Shown: positions 45,333 through 54,862 of the stretch, in pieces
How the letters are laid out: each line of letters begins with the position of its first letter
Position numbering within the stretch: the stretch's first letter is position 1
NCBI RefSeq assembly: GCF_004116405.1
Contig: NZ_SDIC01000007.1
Span: 62,001-126,000, forward strand
Length of the DNA stretch: 64,000 nt
Reading direction: 5' to 3'
From: Halegenticoccus tardaugens
GTDB taxonomy: Archaea; Halobacteriota; Halobacteria; Halobacteriales; Haloferacaceae
Made by a program: the position numbers and the translations under genes
The notes under the pieces: model-generated
What the model saw: only the letters and a program-made list of their open reading frames with translations
Databases searched by the model: none
What the model was told of the DNA's origin: nothing

Positions 45333-45590
45333 TTAGAGCTTCCCTGAATCGACCGTCGTTGCCGAATATAGACGGAAGGTCCCTGTGGCGTCTATCACTC
45401 CCTCCTGTGTACTCCTGATCACAACGCTGTGATTCTCTCTCGCGGCGTCCGTCCCCGTTGTCTGCGACTGAGCACCGAGACGATGGAGCCGTTCGACGAG
45501 TCGGGACGAGAGGATGAGGCGGTCTAACAGGTCCTCGATTTGCCGTTCCGTCGACACTGACGAGTCTCGGTACGGTGGCTCGCTTCCCAA
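45333..45590 (-). CDS. small hypothetical protein, 85 aa
   Basis: The product is hydrophilic with one amphipathic helix (ERQIEDLLDRLILSSRLVER) and a Thr/Ser-rich C-terminal part. No relative is recognised. The acidic composition is compatible with a real haloarchaeal protein, but short length and isolation keep this uncertain. Confidence 0.4.
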   Translation of the reverse strand: MGSEPPYRDSSVSTERQIEDLLDRLILSSRLVERLHRLGAQSQTTGTDAARENHSVVIRSTQEGVIDATGTFRLYSATTVDSGKL

Positions 45591-45668
45591 CTATACACAC
45601 GCGCGACCCACCGGACTAAAAAATTACTGACGGACGGAAGTTACCGCGAGGCGGACAGTCGGCGGCGG

Positions 45669-46457
45669 TCAGTTGATGTCCCGCCGGGCGAACCACAGTT
45701 CGCTCGCGACGACGAGCGCGACGGCGGCGACCGCGAGAGCGGCCGTGCCGCCGAGGTCGTACGTCCCCTCGACGAGGACGGCGCTAGGGTCGTAGTACCG
45801 CGTCGGGGCGAGCGTGCCAAGCCACGCGTAGTCGGTACTGGCGACGACTGACTCGACGAGGTAGAGACCGAACACGGCGCCGAGGGCCACGCGCTGTGCG
45901 ACGCTCGACCGGTCGAACACCACCGACGCGAGCAGCCCGACACCGGCGGTCGCGAGCAGGTACGGTACCGACAGCAGGTGGACCGCGAGCAGGTCGCCGA
46001 CGGCGATCGGGTCGTTGATGAGGACCGTCGCGACGTAGACAGCGATGGGCACGACGACGTTGAGTACCGCGAGCGGCACGAAAAGCGAGAGGAACTTTTC
46101 GAGGACCACCCGCGAGCGACGCACCGGGAGCGAGAGGAGCAGGTCCATCCGCCCCCGCTCGACGTCGTCCGCGACTAACCCCGCCGCGGCGTACGCGAAG
46201 TACAGGCCGAGCAGGAGCACCCAGCCGAAGGCGTACAGTTCCGCCGCGAGGAAGCCCTCGATCGTGTTCAGGGTGACGACGCCGAATGCCTCACGGAACA
46301 CTGCCGGGAACGCCTCGACGTACTCGTCGAGGTCGACCGAGGACGACACCGAGGGGAACATCCCGACGTAGAGCGCGGCGAGCGCGCTCAGCCCGACCGC
46401 GAGCACGGACGCGCCCTTGATTCGGTGGCGGCCCTCGTACCTGGCGAGTTCAAACAT
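45669..46457 (-). CDS. ABC-2 type transporter permease
   Basis: The ATG at 46457 begins MFELARYEGRHRIKGASVLA, the usual N-terminus of this haloarchaeal permease family; an open frame extends upstream but is antisense-like. Six helices follow, with the ABC-2 hallmark AGLVADDVERGRMDLLLSLP in the first cytoplasmic loop. It overlaps the ATP-binding gene by 8 bases. The pair forms an exporter whose substrate is unknown. Confidence 0.9.
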   Translation of the reverse strand: MFELARYEGRHRIKGASVLAVGLSALAALYVGMFPSVSSSVDLDEYVEAFPAVFREAFGVVTLNTIEGFLAAELYAFGWVLLLGLYFAYAAAGLVADDVERGRMDLLLSLPVRRSRVVLEKFLSLFVPLAVLNVVVPIAVYVATVLINDPIAVGDLLAVHLLSVPYLLATAGVGLLASVVFDRSSVAQRVALGAVFGLYLVESVVASTDYAWLGTLAPTRYYDPSAVLVEGTYDLGGTAALAVAAVALVVASELWFARRDIN

Positions 46458-47391
46458 CTGCGACACCCCCGTCGACCGCGACGGCTGCTTCGCGGGCGTC
46501 GTTGCCGTAGAACCGCATGAACACGTCCTCGAGGGGCGCCTCCTCGACGGTGAGGTCGACGAGGTCATACCGCCGGAGCTGCGCGAGCAGGTCGTTCACG
46601 TCGCCGGTGTAGGTGAACGTCGCGTCGACGACGCCCTCTCCGTCGCTCTCGTGGATTTCGAGGTCGTGGACACCCCCAATGTCGAAGTCGGCCGGGGAGA
46701 GGTGGTCGGCTACGCGCGCGTGGACGGCCTTCCCGCTCCGATGGAGCAGGTCCTCGACGCGCTCGGTCGCGGCGAGGCGGCCGTCCCGGAGGACGCCGAC
46801 GCGGTCGCAGACGCGGCGGACCTCCCCGAGCACGTGCGAGGAGAAGAACACGGTGACGCCGCGGTCGCGCTCGGCGCGGACGAACTCCTCGAACCGGTGC
46901 TGCATCAGCGGGTCGAGGCCAGATGTCGGCTCGTCGAGGACGACCAAGTCGGGGTCGTGCATGAACGCCTGCACAATGCCGAGTTTCTGCTTGTTGCCTG
47001 TCGAGTACTGTCGGACGGTCCGCTCGAGCGGCGGATCAAACAGTTCGAGGAGGTCGCCGCTTCGCTCGTTGCCCTTGATGGATGCGTGCAGGTCGAGTAT
47101 CTCTTGGCCGGTGGCGGTCTCGTCAAACGCTGGGTTCGCCGGCAGGTAGCCGATGGACCGTTTGGCAGCGACGAGTGCGTCCTCGTCGCGCACGTCGGCG
47201 CCAAGGACCGTCGCCGACCCGCTCGTCGGCGACTGGAGGCCCAGAAGTGTCCGGATGGTCGTCGTCTTCCCCGCGCCGTTCGGCCCGAGGAAGCCGAAGA
47301 CCTCCCCGTCCTCGACGGCGAACGTGAGTGAGTTGACGCCGAGGACGCTCCCGTAGTCTTTCGTCAGATCGGTCACTTCGATGGCGGCCAT
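46450..47391 (-). CDS. ABC transporter ATP-binding protein
   Basis: The 313-residue ATPase has Walker A GPNGAGKTTT, signature YSTGNKQKLGI (in place of LSGGQ), Walker B LVVLDEPTSGLD and a C-terminal extension typical of CcmA/drug-exporter ATPases. It partners the permease at 45669. A TetR regulator is divergent, with a palindrome between, pointing to inducible efflux. Confidence 0.95.
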   Translation of the reverse strand: MAAIEVTDLTKDYGSVLGVNSLTFAVEDGEVFGFLGPNGAGKTTTIRTLLGLQSPTSGSATVLGADVRDEDALVAAKRSIGYLPANPAFDETATGQEILDLHASIKGNERSGDLLELFDPPLERTVRQYSTGNKQKLGIVQAFMHDPDLVVLDEPTSGLDPLMQHRFEEFVRAERDRGVTVFFSSHVLGEVRRVCDRVGVLRDGRLAATERVEDLLHRSGKAVHARVADHLSPADFDIGGVHDLEIHESDGEGVVDATFTYTGDVNDLLAQLRRYDLVDLTVEEAPLEDVFMRFYGNDAREAAVAVDGGVADV

Positions 47392-47427
47392 ACCCGACGT
47401 TCGGTTCCATGACTAAATAATCATACC

Positions 47428-47452
47428 GGTCATGGAGTCATGACTCATGACC
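47428..47452. promoter_or_regulatory. palindromic operator between exporter and TetR gene
   Basis: The 25-base imperfect palindrome GGTCATGGAGTCA / TGACTCATGACC contains the perfect core AGTCATGACT. It lies 37 bases upstream of both the ABC ATPase start and the TetR ATG. It overlaps the region where both promoters should be, so binding by the TetR protein would repress both. Confidence 0.65.
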
Positions 47453-47488
47453 GATTTATTTATCGTTTTTCTCCGCATCCGTTCGGTC

Positions 47489-48100
47489 ATGCACGGTTTC
47501 ACCGACGAAGAGCGGGACCGAATCAGGGAACAGCTCGTCGAAACGGGCCACGAACTGCTCCTGACGCTCGGCCCTGAGAAGACGAACGTCGCGGACGTCA
47601 CCGAGCCGGTCGGCATCGCCAAGAGCACGTTCTACCGCTTTTTCGACTCGAAGGCCGAACTGTACTTCGAGATTTTCCTCCGGGAGAGCGAAGCGTTCCG
47701 CGACGAGGTCAAAGCGGAGTTGGCGGAGACGGACGACCCACTCGAGTCGCTCGAGCGGCTGTTCCGGTGCTATGCGGCGTTCGCGGAGGAGAACCCGCTC
47801 GTCCAGCGAGTGACTGTCAAGGGCGAGTACCGGGACCTGTTTCGGGGCATTCCCCAGCAGTCGTACGAGCAAGCCCAGCGAGCGGCGCTTACCGACTTCC
47901 TCCCGTTCGTCGAGGAGGTCCAGAACCGGAGTGACGGGCCGATAGCCGACCTCGCTCCGGAGACGATCCTCGGCGTGATGGGCACAATTGGCCTCTTCGT
48001 CCTGCACAGAGAGGAGTACGACGCTTACGACGAGCAGTACTACCAACAGGTGAAGGAAGCGTTCATCACGTCGCTCGCGCGGGGACTGGTGAACGAATAA
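47489..48100 (+). CDS. TetR/AcrR family regulator
   Basis: The 203-residue protein from the ATG at 47489 has a TetR HTH (ETGHELLLTLGPEKTNVADV, then GIAKSTFYRFFDSKAELY) and a variable all-helical ligand domain. An in-frame ATG at 47447 would place the start inside the palindrome and is less likely. It probably represses the divergent ABC exporter and itself. Confidence 0.9.
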   Translation: MHGFTDEERDRIREQLVETGHELLLTLGPEKTNVADVTEPVGIAKSTFYRFFDSKAELYFEIFLRESEAFRDEVKAELAETDDPLESLERLFRCYAAFAEENPLVQRVTVKGEYRDLFRGIPQQSYEQAQRAALTDFLPFVEEVQNRSDGPIADLAPETILGVMGTIGLFVLHREEYDAYDEQYYQQVKEAFITSLARGLVNE

Positions 48101-48340
48101 ATATACAATAAATTGTACTCACTGCGTTGAAGATACTCGTGCTGTCGAGTCCGGAGCTCGCGATGGAGGCTGGCGCCTTGGAGATTCGCTGAGCGCGACG
48201 CCGTGGGCACATCGACGTCGAAGGCCCGTAGACGTACAGCCGAGTGACACCGACGCGTCGATGGAAACTCCAGCTGCGGTCCGGCGGACCGGTCAAGGGG
48301 GCGGGGACAAAAGCGACATCTGATGGATCCGATGGTTGGA

Positions 48341-48346
48341 TTTATA
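48341..48346 (+). promoter_or_regulatory. TATA box for the acyl-CoA synthetase gene
   Basis: TTTATA lies 24-29 bases before the ATG at 48370, the spacing expected for a leaderless haloarchaeal transcript. Confidence 0.5.
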
Positions 48347-48369
48347 CGGATGTCACGAGCGTTCGTACC

Positions 48370-50526
48370 ATGGTAGACTCTGCATCGCTCGACCCGCTGT
48401 TCGCGCCCGACTCCATCGCGGTCGTCGGAGCGAGCCCGAACTCGTTCTACTCTTCGAATCTGATAGATAATCTCCTCGAGTACGGCTTCGACGGGAGGTT
48501 CTACCCGGTCAATCCCGGCAGGGAGGAGGCCTGGGGACAGACGTGTTACGACTCGATCGACGACGTGCCCGAGACGGTCGACCTTGTCGTCGTGAGCGTC
48601 CCGCGAGAGTACGTGGTCGGTGTAGTGCGCGAGGCGGGCGAGCGCGGCGTGCCCGCCGCGTTGGTTATCACCGCCGGATTTGCCGAAGCTGACGCGGAAG
48701 GCGAGCACCTCCAGTCCGACCTCGCGGCGGTTGCAGCCGAGGAGGATATCAGGGTCTGTGGCCCCAACTGCATCGGACTGGCGAACGCGGTCGACGGCAC
48801 CGTGCTGACGAGCACCTGCTCGCGCCGCCCCGAGCCGGGTTCCATCGGGCTGGTGAGCCAGTCAGGTGCGCTCGCGTTCACCACGTTCTTCGAGCGCGCG
48901 GCCGACGAGGATGTCCACTTCGCGTATCTCGCCTCGACCGGAAACGAGGCCGATCTCTCGGTGAGCGACTACATAGAGTACATGGCCAACCAGCCTGGTG
49001 TGGAGGTCATCTGCGCGTACATCGAGGGGCTAGCCGATCCCGACCGGTTCATGTCGGTCGTCGACCGGGCGGTCCGGAAGGGAACCCCCGTGTTGACCAT
49101 CAAGATCGGCCAGTCCGAGACCGCCGAGGCTGCGACACTCTCGCACACCGGGTCTCTGACCGGCGACGACGCCGCGTGGGAGGGGGCGTTCTCCCAGACG
49201 GGCGTTGAGCGCGTCTCCGACATCCCGGACCTCCTCGGGCGCGCGAGCGTCCATCAGGCGTTCGACCCGCCAGCGTCCAACCGGGTGGCCATCGTCTCGA
49301 CCAGCGGCGGGCTGGCGAGCCTCCTCGCCGACATGGCCGACGAGCGCGGCCTCAAACTTCCGCCCATCGAGGGCGAGACCGAGCGCGAACTCGTCGAACA
49401 CGACGACCTGCTCACCTTCGGCGAGATGCACAACCCCGCGGACATCCGCGGATACGGTGCCGACGTCCTCCCGGACGTCGCCGAGGCGTTGTTCGCCGAC
49501 GAGAGTTTCGACGCCTACGTCGTCGCGCTTGGACTGTCGGCGGTCGACGAGCGCGCCACCCGCATCGTCCCTGACGTCCTCAAGGTCGCCAAGGAGGCCT
49601 CTGATCCAGTGGTGTTCCTCTGGACCGGCCGCAAGGAGCCCGACGAACCGACCGACGACCTGCCCTACGAGCGCGTTCGGGAGGAGACGCCGCTGTTCTA
49701 CGACCCCGAGCGGTGCATGGACGCGCTCGCCTCGCTCGTTCGCTTCAAGGAGGTTCGCGACCGGGTAGCCGAAAAGCCTCCACGCTCGGCGCTCCGCTCG
49801 CGAACCCGGATCGAAGAGCCGCTCGAACTCCCTGACGGGGTGCTCGGGTGGTCGGACGCGGCGTCGCTACTCGGCGAGTACGGCATCGAGCCGGTCGAGA
49901 CACGACTGGCTACCGACCCCGAGGGGGCGGCGGCCATCGCCACCGAGGTCGGCTTTCCGGTCGCGATGAAGGTCGATTCGTCCGACCTGCCCCACCGGAC
50001 CGAGGCTGGAGCAGTCGAGACGGGCATCAACGGCGAGGCGGCCGCCCGGGGTGCGTTCGAGCGCATCGTCGGGAACGCTCGCGCGTACGAACCAGACGCC
50101 GCCATCGAAGGCGTCCTGATCCAAGAGCAGGTCGACGGCGGCGTCGAGGCGCTGGTCGGGGCTTCCACGGACGAGGTGTTCGGGCCGCTGGTAACCGTCG
50201 CACCGGGCGGCACCTTGGTCGAACTGCTCGACGATCGGGCGGTTCGTGTTCCGCCTCTCTCCTCCGCGGACGCCCGCGAAGCCGTCGAGGCGACCAAGTT
50301 AGAAGCACTCCTCGCCAAACGACGGGACGGCCCGCCCATCCCGCCCAAGCCGCTGGCGGACCTCCTCGAACGGGTCGGCGACCTCATCGTCGAGAACCCG
50401 TCGGTTGCGGAGGTCGACCTCAACCCGGTCATAGTGCGCGAGGACGGCGCGGCGGTGGTGGACGTGCTCGTCAGGCGTGAATGTTTCGAAACGTGCAGTT
50501 ACCGACGGCGGAGTTACGACGGATGA
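48370..50526 (+). CDS. acetate/acyl-CoA ligase (ADP-forming), fused alpha-beta
   Basis: The 718-residue enzyme has the CoA-binding domain (IAVVGASPNSFYSSNLI), the ligase domain with GLVSQSGALAF and the active-site His in TLSHTGSLTGDDAAW, and a C-terminal ATP-grasp domain (FPVAMKVDSSDLPHRTEAG, then EVDLNPVIV). It interconverts acyl-CoA, ADP and phosphate with acid, CoA and ATP. Haloarchaea use such fused enzymes for acetate or for branched and aryl acids; the acyl specificity is not readable. The ATG at 48370 is preferred for its TATA spacing. Confidence 0.93.
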   Translation: MVDSASLDPLFAPDSIAVVGASPNSFYSSNLIDNLLEYGFDGRFYPVNPGREEAWGQTCYDSIDDVPETVDLVVVSVPREYVVGVVREAGERGVPAALVITAGFAEADAEGEHLQSDLAAVAAEEDIRVCGPNCIGLANAVDGTVLTSTCSRRPEPGSIGLVSQSGALAFTTFFERAADEDVHFAYLASTGNEADLSVSDYIEYMANQPGVEVICAYIEGLADPDRFMSVVDRAVRKGTPVLTIKIGQSETAEAATLSHTGSLTGDDAAWEGAFSQTGVERVSDIPDLLGRASVHQAFDPPASNRVAIVSTSGGLASLLADMADERGLKLPPIEGETERELVEHDDLLTFGEMHNPADIRGYGADVLPDVAEALFADESFDAYVVALGLSAVDERATRIVPDVLKVAKEASDPVVFLWTGRKEPDEPTDDLPYERVREETPLFYDPERCMDALASLVRFKEVRDRVAEKPPRSALRSRTRIEEPLELPDGVLGWSDAASLLGEYGIEPVETRLATDPEGAAAIATEVGFPVAMKVDSSDLPHRTEAGAVETGINGEAAARGAFERIVGNARAYEPDAAIEGVLIQEQVDGGVEALVGASTDEVFGPLVTVAPGGTLVELLDDRAVRVPPLSSADAREAVEATKLEALLAKRRDGPPIPPKPLADLLERVGDLIVENPSVAEVDLNPVIVREDGAAVVDVLVRRECFETCSYRRRSYDG

Positions 50527-50530
50527 AGAC

Positions 50531-50800
50531 GTGAACTACCTCCACCTACCGCGCTTGGGGTTACTCACCCCTCGCTTCTTGAGGTAGGGGCTTCCTCGGT
50601 CACCGACGCGACGTGCAGATTCACACGGAATCCACAGCGGTCGCAGTCTCCAGAGGCGTGGATTCGGCCCGTCCCATGCCCATCTGACCCCACTGCGCAG
50701 TGCGTGCGAGGAGTTGAGTGTTCAACTCCTCCACTATCACGCACAGTACCGCATTGGTGAGATAGTACATCACGCTATCGCACACGTCAGAAAGCCGAAG
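50531..50800 (-). repeat. decayed tnpB tail with hairpin
   Basis: On the minus strand the segment ends GGTGGAGGTAGTTCAC, the usual tnpB 3' terminus, right after the synthetase stop. A strong hairpin (GAGGAGTTGA, loop, TCAACTCCTC) lies at 50708-50731. A short tail frame (CDRCGFRVNLH) is recognisable. No gene is present. Confidence 0.5.
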
Positions 50801-51084
50801 ACGGCGAGCGTATCCCCTTCCTCACCGAGCGGCGACGAAGGAGCCGCGAGGAGGGAGGGAGGAATCGCGTTGCGAGGTCGGACGAAACAGTGAGTATCGG
50901 CCGGCTCGTCGTCTTCTGTAGTCCGAAGAGGGCTTCAGAAAGCCCGGCAACGGGTGCCGAACCACCAGTGCGGGCGGGGAAGGTTTGGTTCCTCGCTCCA
51001 GACGGGCCGCCGTCAACCGACCCCGAAGGACGGACCGACGACGCGACCGCTCCGAGCCGGCTCGGCCGGCCGCGAAGTCGCCGA

Positions 51085-51217
51085 GGTCACGTCCAATTAA
51101 ATTGCCTCTGCCGACCGACCGCACCGGCACACAAGTCGGTCCGGGACCACAACTCCCGACCGACGCCACGCAAGCCCTGTCCTCAGAACGCCGAAGGCGT
51201 TCAGGGCGGGGTAGTTG
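51085..51217 (+). pseudogene. tnpB tail relic, plus strand
   Basis: The frame ends ASPVLRTPKAFRAG and TAG in GGGCGGGGTAGTTGAC, like the other tnpB tails. The hairpin AACGCCGAAGGCGTT lies just before. The stretch 50800-51085 holds no credible gene. Confidence 0.5.
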
Positions 51218-51368
51218 ACTGTAAGAGTCTCACTCGAGTCGGCTACACGAAGGCGGTCGAACGGTCTTGTGTGCGTGTACGAGTGCTTCGCGGCAGCGCC
51301 ACTGGTTATCACACCTTGAGGTCAAGGTGGGTTCTTCTTCCGTCGGGAGCACGTAAAGCCGGAGTAGC

Positions 51369-51600
51369 ATGTCTCAATCCTCTCTGGACGCGCGGAGTAC
51401 ACTCTTCGAGAGTATCGTCTTCGTGAATCCGATTACTGAACGACTCCTCCGGTATCCCCCCCGCAAACTGGTTGGTAAACTCATCGGACGACTCTTCCCC
51501 GAGAGTCACATGTCGATCGAAACCACCGGAGAGCGAGCGAGCGCGGATGAACAGCGATCCCATAAAAAGACGATTGCGGAGTGGTGCTTATCTACCTCAG
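51369..51600 (+). pseudogene. out-of-frame N-terminal PAS fragment of the Bat-like regulator
   Basis: This frame encodes FESIVFVNPITERLLRYPPR, then KLVGKLIGRLFPES, the first half of a PAS domain. The second half (VPVTLTIYGSGYDSQWFFVV) is in the next frame from about 51600. The regulator's N-terminus is therefore split by a frameshift. Confidence 0.65.
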
Positions 51601-54511
51601 GTGTACCGTTCCGGTTACCCTCACCATCTATGGTTCCGGGTACGATAGTCAGTGGTTCTTCGTGGTAGCGATCCGTGACCGTTCCGAATCCAAGAACTCG
51701 GAACATCACAGCATAGAAGAGGAGTACGATCGCCGTGCGGCGCTGTTCGAGAATTCGCACGATCCGATCGTCGAATATGAATTCGACGGCGAGACGGCGA
51801 TCATCAAAGCCGTGAACGGCGCCTTCGAGGATGTGTTTGGGTATTCCGCCGAAGAAGTCGTCGACCGTGCCGCTGATGACGTCCTCGTCCCCACAGAAAA
51901 ATACGCCGAATATCGCTCATTTCTCCAAAAGTTATTGCAACACGAGCGAGTCGAAGCCGAGGTTCGTCGGCAGACGATCACCGGTCCCCGCGAGTTTCTG
52001 TTTCGAGGTATTCGGTTCGAGGCGGACGACAGCTCCCTTGGCGGTTACGCCATTTACATGGACATCACCGAACGAAAAGAGCGGGAGAGAAAGCAGCGAG
52101 AAGCCAAGGAACACTTCGAGAAGATCTTCGAGCACGCGAACGACGCGATCGTCATCTTCGATCCGTCGCGTGATACGTTCAAAGAGTGTAACGTACAGGC
52201 GTGTGACCTGCTCGGCTACTCCCGCGAGGAGTTTTTGGACCTGGCTCCATCCGACGTCTACTCTTATGATCCGCCTCGATTCCTCGAGCTCGTCGATGAG
52301 GTCTTGGATGAGGGAACGGGGTGGTCAGACGAGTTTGGTTGTAGCACGTCTACCGGAGGGATACTCCCCACGGAAATTTCGGCCTCTCGGATCGAGATCG
52401 ACGGCCGTCCCCACGTGTTGGCACTCGTCCGAGATATCTCGGACCGCATAGAGCACGAGCGGGAGATCCGACAACGGTCCACAGCCATGGACGCGACGAC
52501 CGACGGCATGGCGATCCTCGACGCGGATGGAAAATACGTCTACGTCAACAGGGCGCACGCCGAAATGTACGGATACGCGGATCCCGCCGAACTCGTCGGC
52601 GAATCCTGGCAACAGCTCTACGACGGGGCAGAGATCCAGCGCATAGAAACGGACATTGAACCGATCATCAAGCGTCGGGGGCGCTGGCGCGGGGAAGCCA
52701 CCGGACAACACAGAGATGGAAGCACTTTCCCTCAAGAGTTGGTGTTGACCGAACTCGAAGACAATGGATGGGTCTACGCCGTCCGAGATATCACAGACCG
52801 CAAGATCATCGAGCGAAAGCTCGAAATCCTCAACGAGGCGAGCCGAGAGCTCGTGACCGCCGAGACCACCGGGACGATCACTCGCCGTTCGCTCGAAGCC
52901 GTCGACCGCGTCCTCGGGTTCGACATCAGCTGCGTTCGACTGTTCGATTCGGAGACGAACACGCTCGAGCCGATCGCGATGACGCCCGGAGCGGAGGCGC
53001 TCATCGACTCCTGTCCGGCGTTCGATTTGGAAGCCACGCTCGCCGGTCACGCGTATCGTCGAGGAGAGACGGTGAGCACCGAGGTCGACGAAGACGGGTC
53101 TCGTTCGAACGGGACGTATCGAGCGAGTCTTCACCTTTCACTCGGCGAGTACGGCACGCTAACTATCTTTAGCCGGGCGAACATCAGGTTTGAGGAGCTG
53201 GACATCCATCGGGCGGAACTCCTAGCGGCGGCTATCAGGGCGGCACTCGAACGTGATGAACGTGAGAAGGTGCTCCGGCGAAACGAGCGCGAACTCCGCC
53301 AACAGCGCGACCAGCTCGACACGCTGAATCAGATCAACAGCCTCATCGAAGAACTCATTCACCGGCTCGTCGGCGCAACGACACGCGAAGAGATCAATCA
53401 GATCATTTGCGATCGCCTAGTGGCGTCTGATTTCTACGAGAGTGCCTGGGTTGGGACAACTGACGTAGCCAGTGAGAATATCACTCCTCAGACGGGCGCT
53501 GGCGTCGACGACGGATACCTCGAGGCGCTCGCCACGATGCCGCTTTCCTACATCGAAAATGGCATCGTGGCCCGAGCGTTCCAGACCGGCGAGTTTCAAG
53601 TCCTTCGTCAGTACCAGGTCACAAACCCTGGACTCAACGAAACCATCGAGGACGGAACCCTCCCTCCCGAAGAGGTGGAGGCGGTCGCCGCCATCCCGCT
53701 CAAATACGACGAGCGAATCTACGGCGTGCTGGTCGTGAATGCGACCTGCGAAGACGCGTTCAGCAGGACCGCGCAGACCGGGTTCGAGGTGCTGGGAGAC
53801 ACCATCGGCTTCGCCATTTACGCCGTCCTGAACAGGGATCTGCTCCTTTCGGACTCGGTCGTCGAACTCGAATTCGAGGTCACCGATCCGCGCTGCGTTC
53901 CCGTGCTGTTCTCCCAGCGGCTCGGCTGCCGATGCCAGCTCAAGCAAACCGCTCCGCTGGGGGACGGAAAGTTCCTCTCGTATCTCAGACTGGAAGGCGC
54001 GTCCGCCGACGACGCGTTGGAAGTGGCCGAGTCGACGGACCTCGTCGAAAGCGGCCGAATCGTCAGCGAACACGACAGCGAGATCCTGCTGGAACTGATC
54101 CAGGCCGAATCGGTGGCCCAGACGTTGATGGAGGTCGGAGCGAGCGTCAGAACGGTGGTCGCGGACGACGGCGAGGGCCGCCTCGTCGCAGAAGCGCCGC
54201 AAACCGCGAACGTCCGGGAGATCGTCGAAACGTTCCGGGTGATTCACCCCGAATCGAACCTGCTCGCGAAGCGTGAGGTCGACCACCCCGTCAAGACGGT
54301 CGCCGAGTTCCGCGACGATCTCGAGGACCGGCTCACGGACAAACAGATAGCCGCGATCGAGTCGGCCTACGCCTCCGGGTACTTCGACTGGCCGCGGAAA
54401 AACACGGCCACGGAACTCGCCGCCACCCTCGGGATTTCGGCACCGACGCTCCACCAGCACCTCCGACACGCCGAGCGCAAGCTCCTTGAAACGTTCATCA
54501 ACGGCGTGTGA
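51581..54511 (+). CDS. multi-PAS/GAF Bat-like HTH regulator
   Basis: From a GTG-led open frame of 976 codons: the end of a PAS domain (to about residue 38), then three PAS domains (about 48-170, 178-295, 297-410), two GAF domains (about 430-560 and 590-745), a bacterio-opsin-activator GAF/PAS-associated domain (about 750-880) and an HTH_10 domain (about 915-972, with LTDKQIAAIESAYASGYFDW and ELAATLGISAPTLHQHL). It is a soluble sensor-regulator of the Bat family. The true N-terminus is in the preceding frame. Target genes are unknown; the adjacent acidic secreted protein is one candidate. Confidence 0.88.
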   Translation: MVLIYLRCTVPVTLTIYGSGYDSQWFFVVAIRDRSESKNSEHHSIEEEYDRRAALFENSHDPIVEYEFDGETAIIKAVNGAFEDVFGYSAEEVVDRAADDVLVPTEKYAEYRSFLQKLLQHERVEAEVRRQTITGPREFLFRGIRFEADDSSLGGYAIYMDITERKERERKQREAKEHFEKIFEHANDAIVIFDPSRDTFKECNVQACDLLGYSREEFLDLAPSDVYSYDPPRFLELVDEVLDEGTGWSDEFGCSTSTGGILPTEISASRIEIDGRPHVLALVRDISDRIEHEREIRQRSTAMDATTDGMAILDADGKYVYVNRAHAEMYGYADPAELVGESWQQLYDGAEIQRIETDIEPIIKRRGRWRGEATGQHRDGSTFPQELVLTELEDNGWVYAVRDITDRKIIERKLEILNEASRELVTAETTGTITRRSLEAVDRVLGFDISCVRLFDSETNTLEPIAMTPGAEALIDSCPAFDLEATLAGHAYRRGETVSTEVDEDGSRSNGTYRASLHLSLGEYGTLTIFSRANIRFEELDIHRAELLAAAIRAALERDEREKVLRRNERELRQQRDQLDTLNQINSLIEELIHRLVGATTREEINQIICDRLVASDFYESAWVGTTDVASENITPQTGAGVDDGYLEALATMPLSYIENGIVARAFQTGEFQVLRQYQVTNPGLNETIEDGTLPPEEVEAVAAIPLKYDERIYGVLVVNATCEDAFSRTAQTGFEVLGDTIGFAIYAVLNRDLLLSDSVVELEFEVTDPRCVPVLFSQRLGCRCQLKQTAPLGDGKFLSYLRLEGASADDALEVAESTDLVESGRIVSEHDSEILLELIQAESVAQTLMEVGASVRTVVADDGEGRLVAEAPQTANVREIVETFRVIHPESNLLAKREVDHPVKTVAEFRDDLEDRLTDKQIAAIESAYASGYFDWPRKNTATELAATLGISAPTLHQHLRHAERKLLETFINGV

Positions 54512-54600
54512 CGAGTACGCTCGCCCACGCACGATGTAGCGCGCTCCAACGGAACGGAGCGGATCGAACTGCAACCGAGACGAACTGACAATGTGGTGTT

Positions 54601-54647
54601 GACCTCCTTTCACGACTAAAGCCGTGGGCTTTCTTGCCTGCCATTCT
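54601..54647 (-). repeat. solitary IS200/IS605 end hairpin
   Basis: On the minus strand, after TTAC, it reads AGAATGGCAGGCAAGAAAGC, then CCACGGCTTTAGTCGTG and AGGTC. It has the architecture of the mini-element at 24545 but diverged sequence. The rest of 54512-54862 shows nothing further that I can name. Confidence 0.6.
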
Positions 54648-54862
54648 GTAACTACTCGTGTTTTAGCGATTTCTTAGGTCGTCATCCATCTCAGAATTAG
54701 GCAGACATCATTTGAGAGAGAATGTACCGTTTGTTCGTCCTAGCGACGTAGGCTTCCGCTCTCCTAGGGTGGTAGGTAACCACTACTCATGCGTAGCGGT
54801 TCAAGCTTAAACTGTCTCCGTTCGAACCGGGTACAAAGTCGAGCGGGGCAGGATAAACTGAT

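Noticed and set aside
53417-54613. A 398-codon open frame on the minus strand
   Set aside because: It is antisense to the GAF/HTH part of the Bat-like regulator and shows no family motif.
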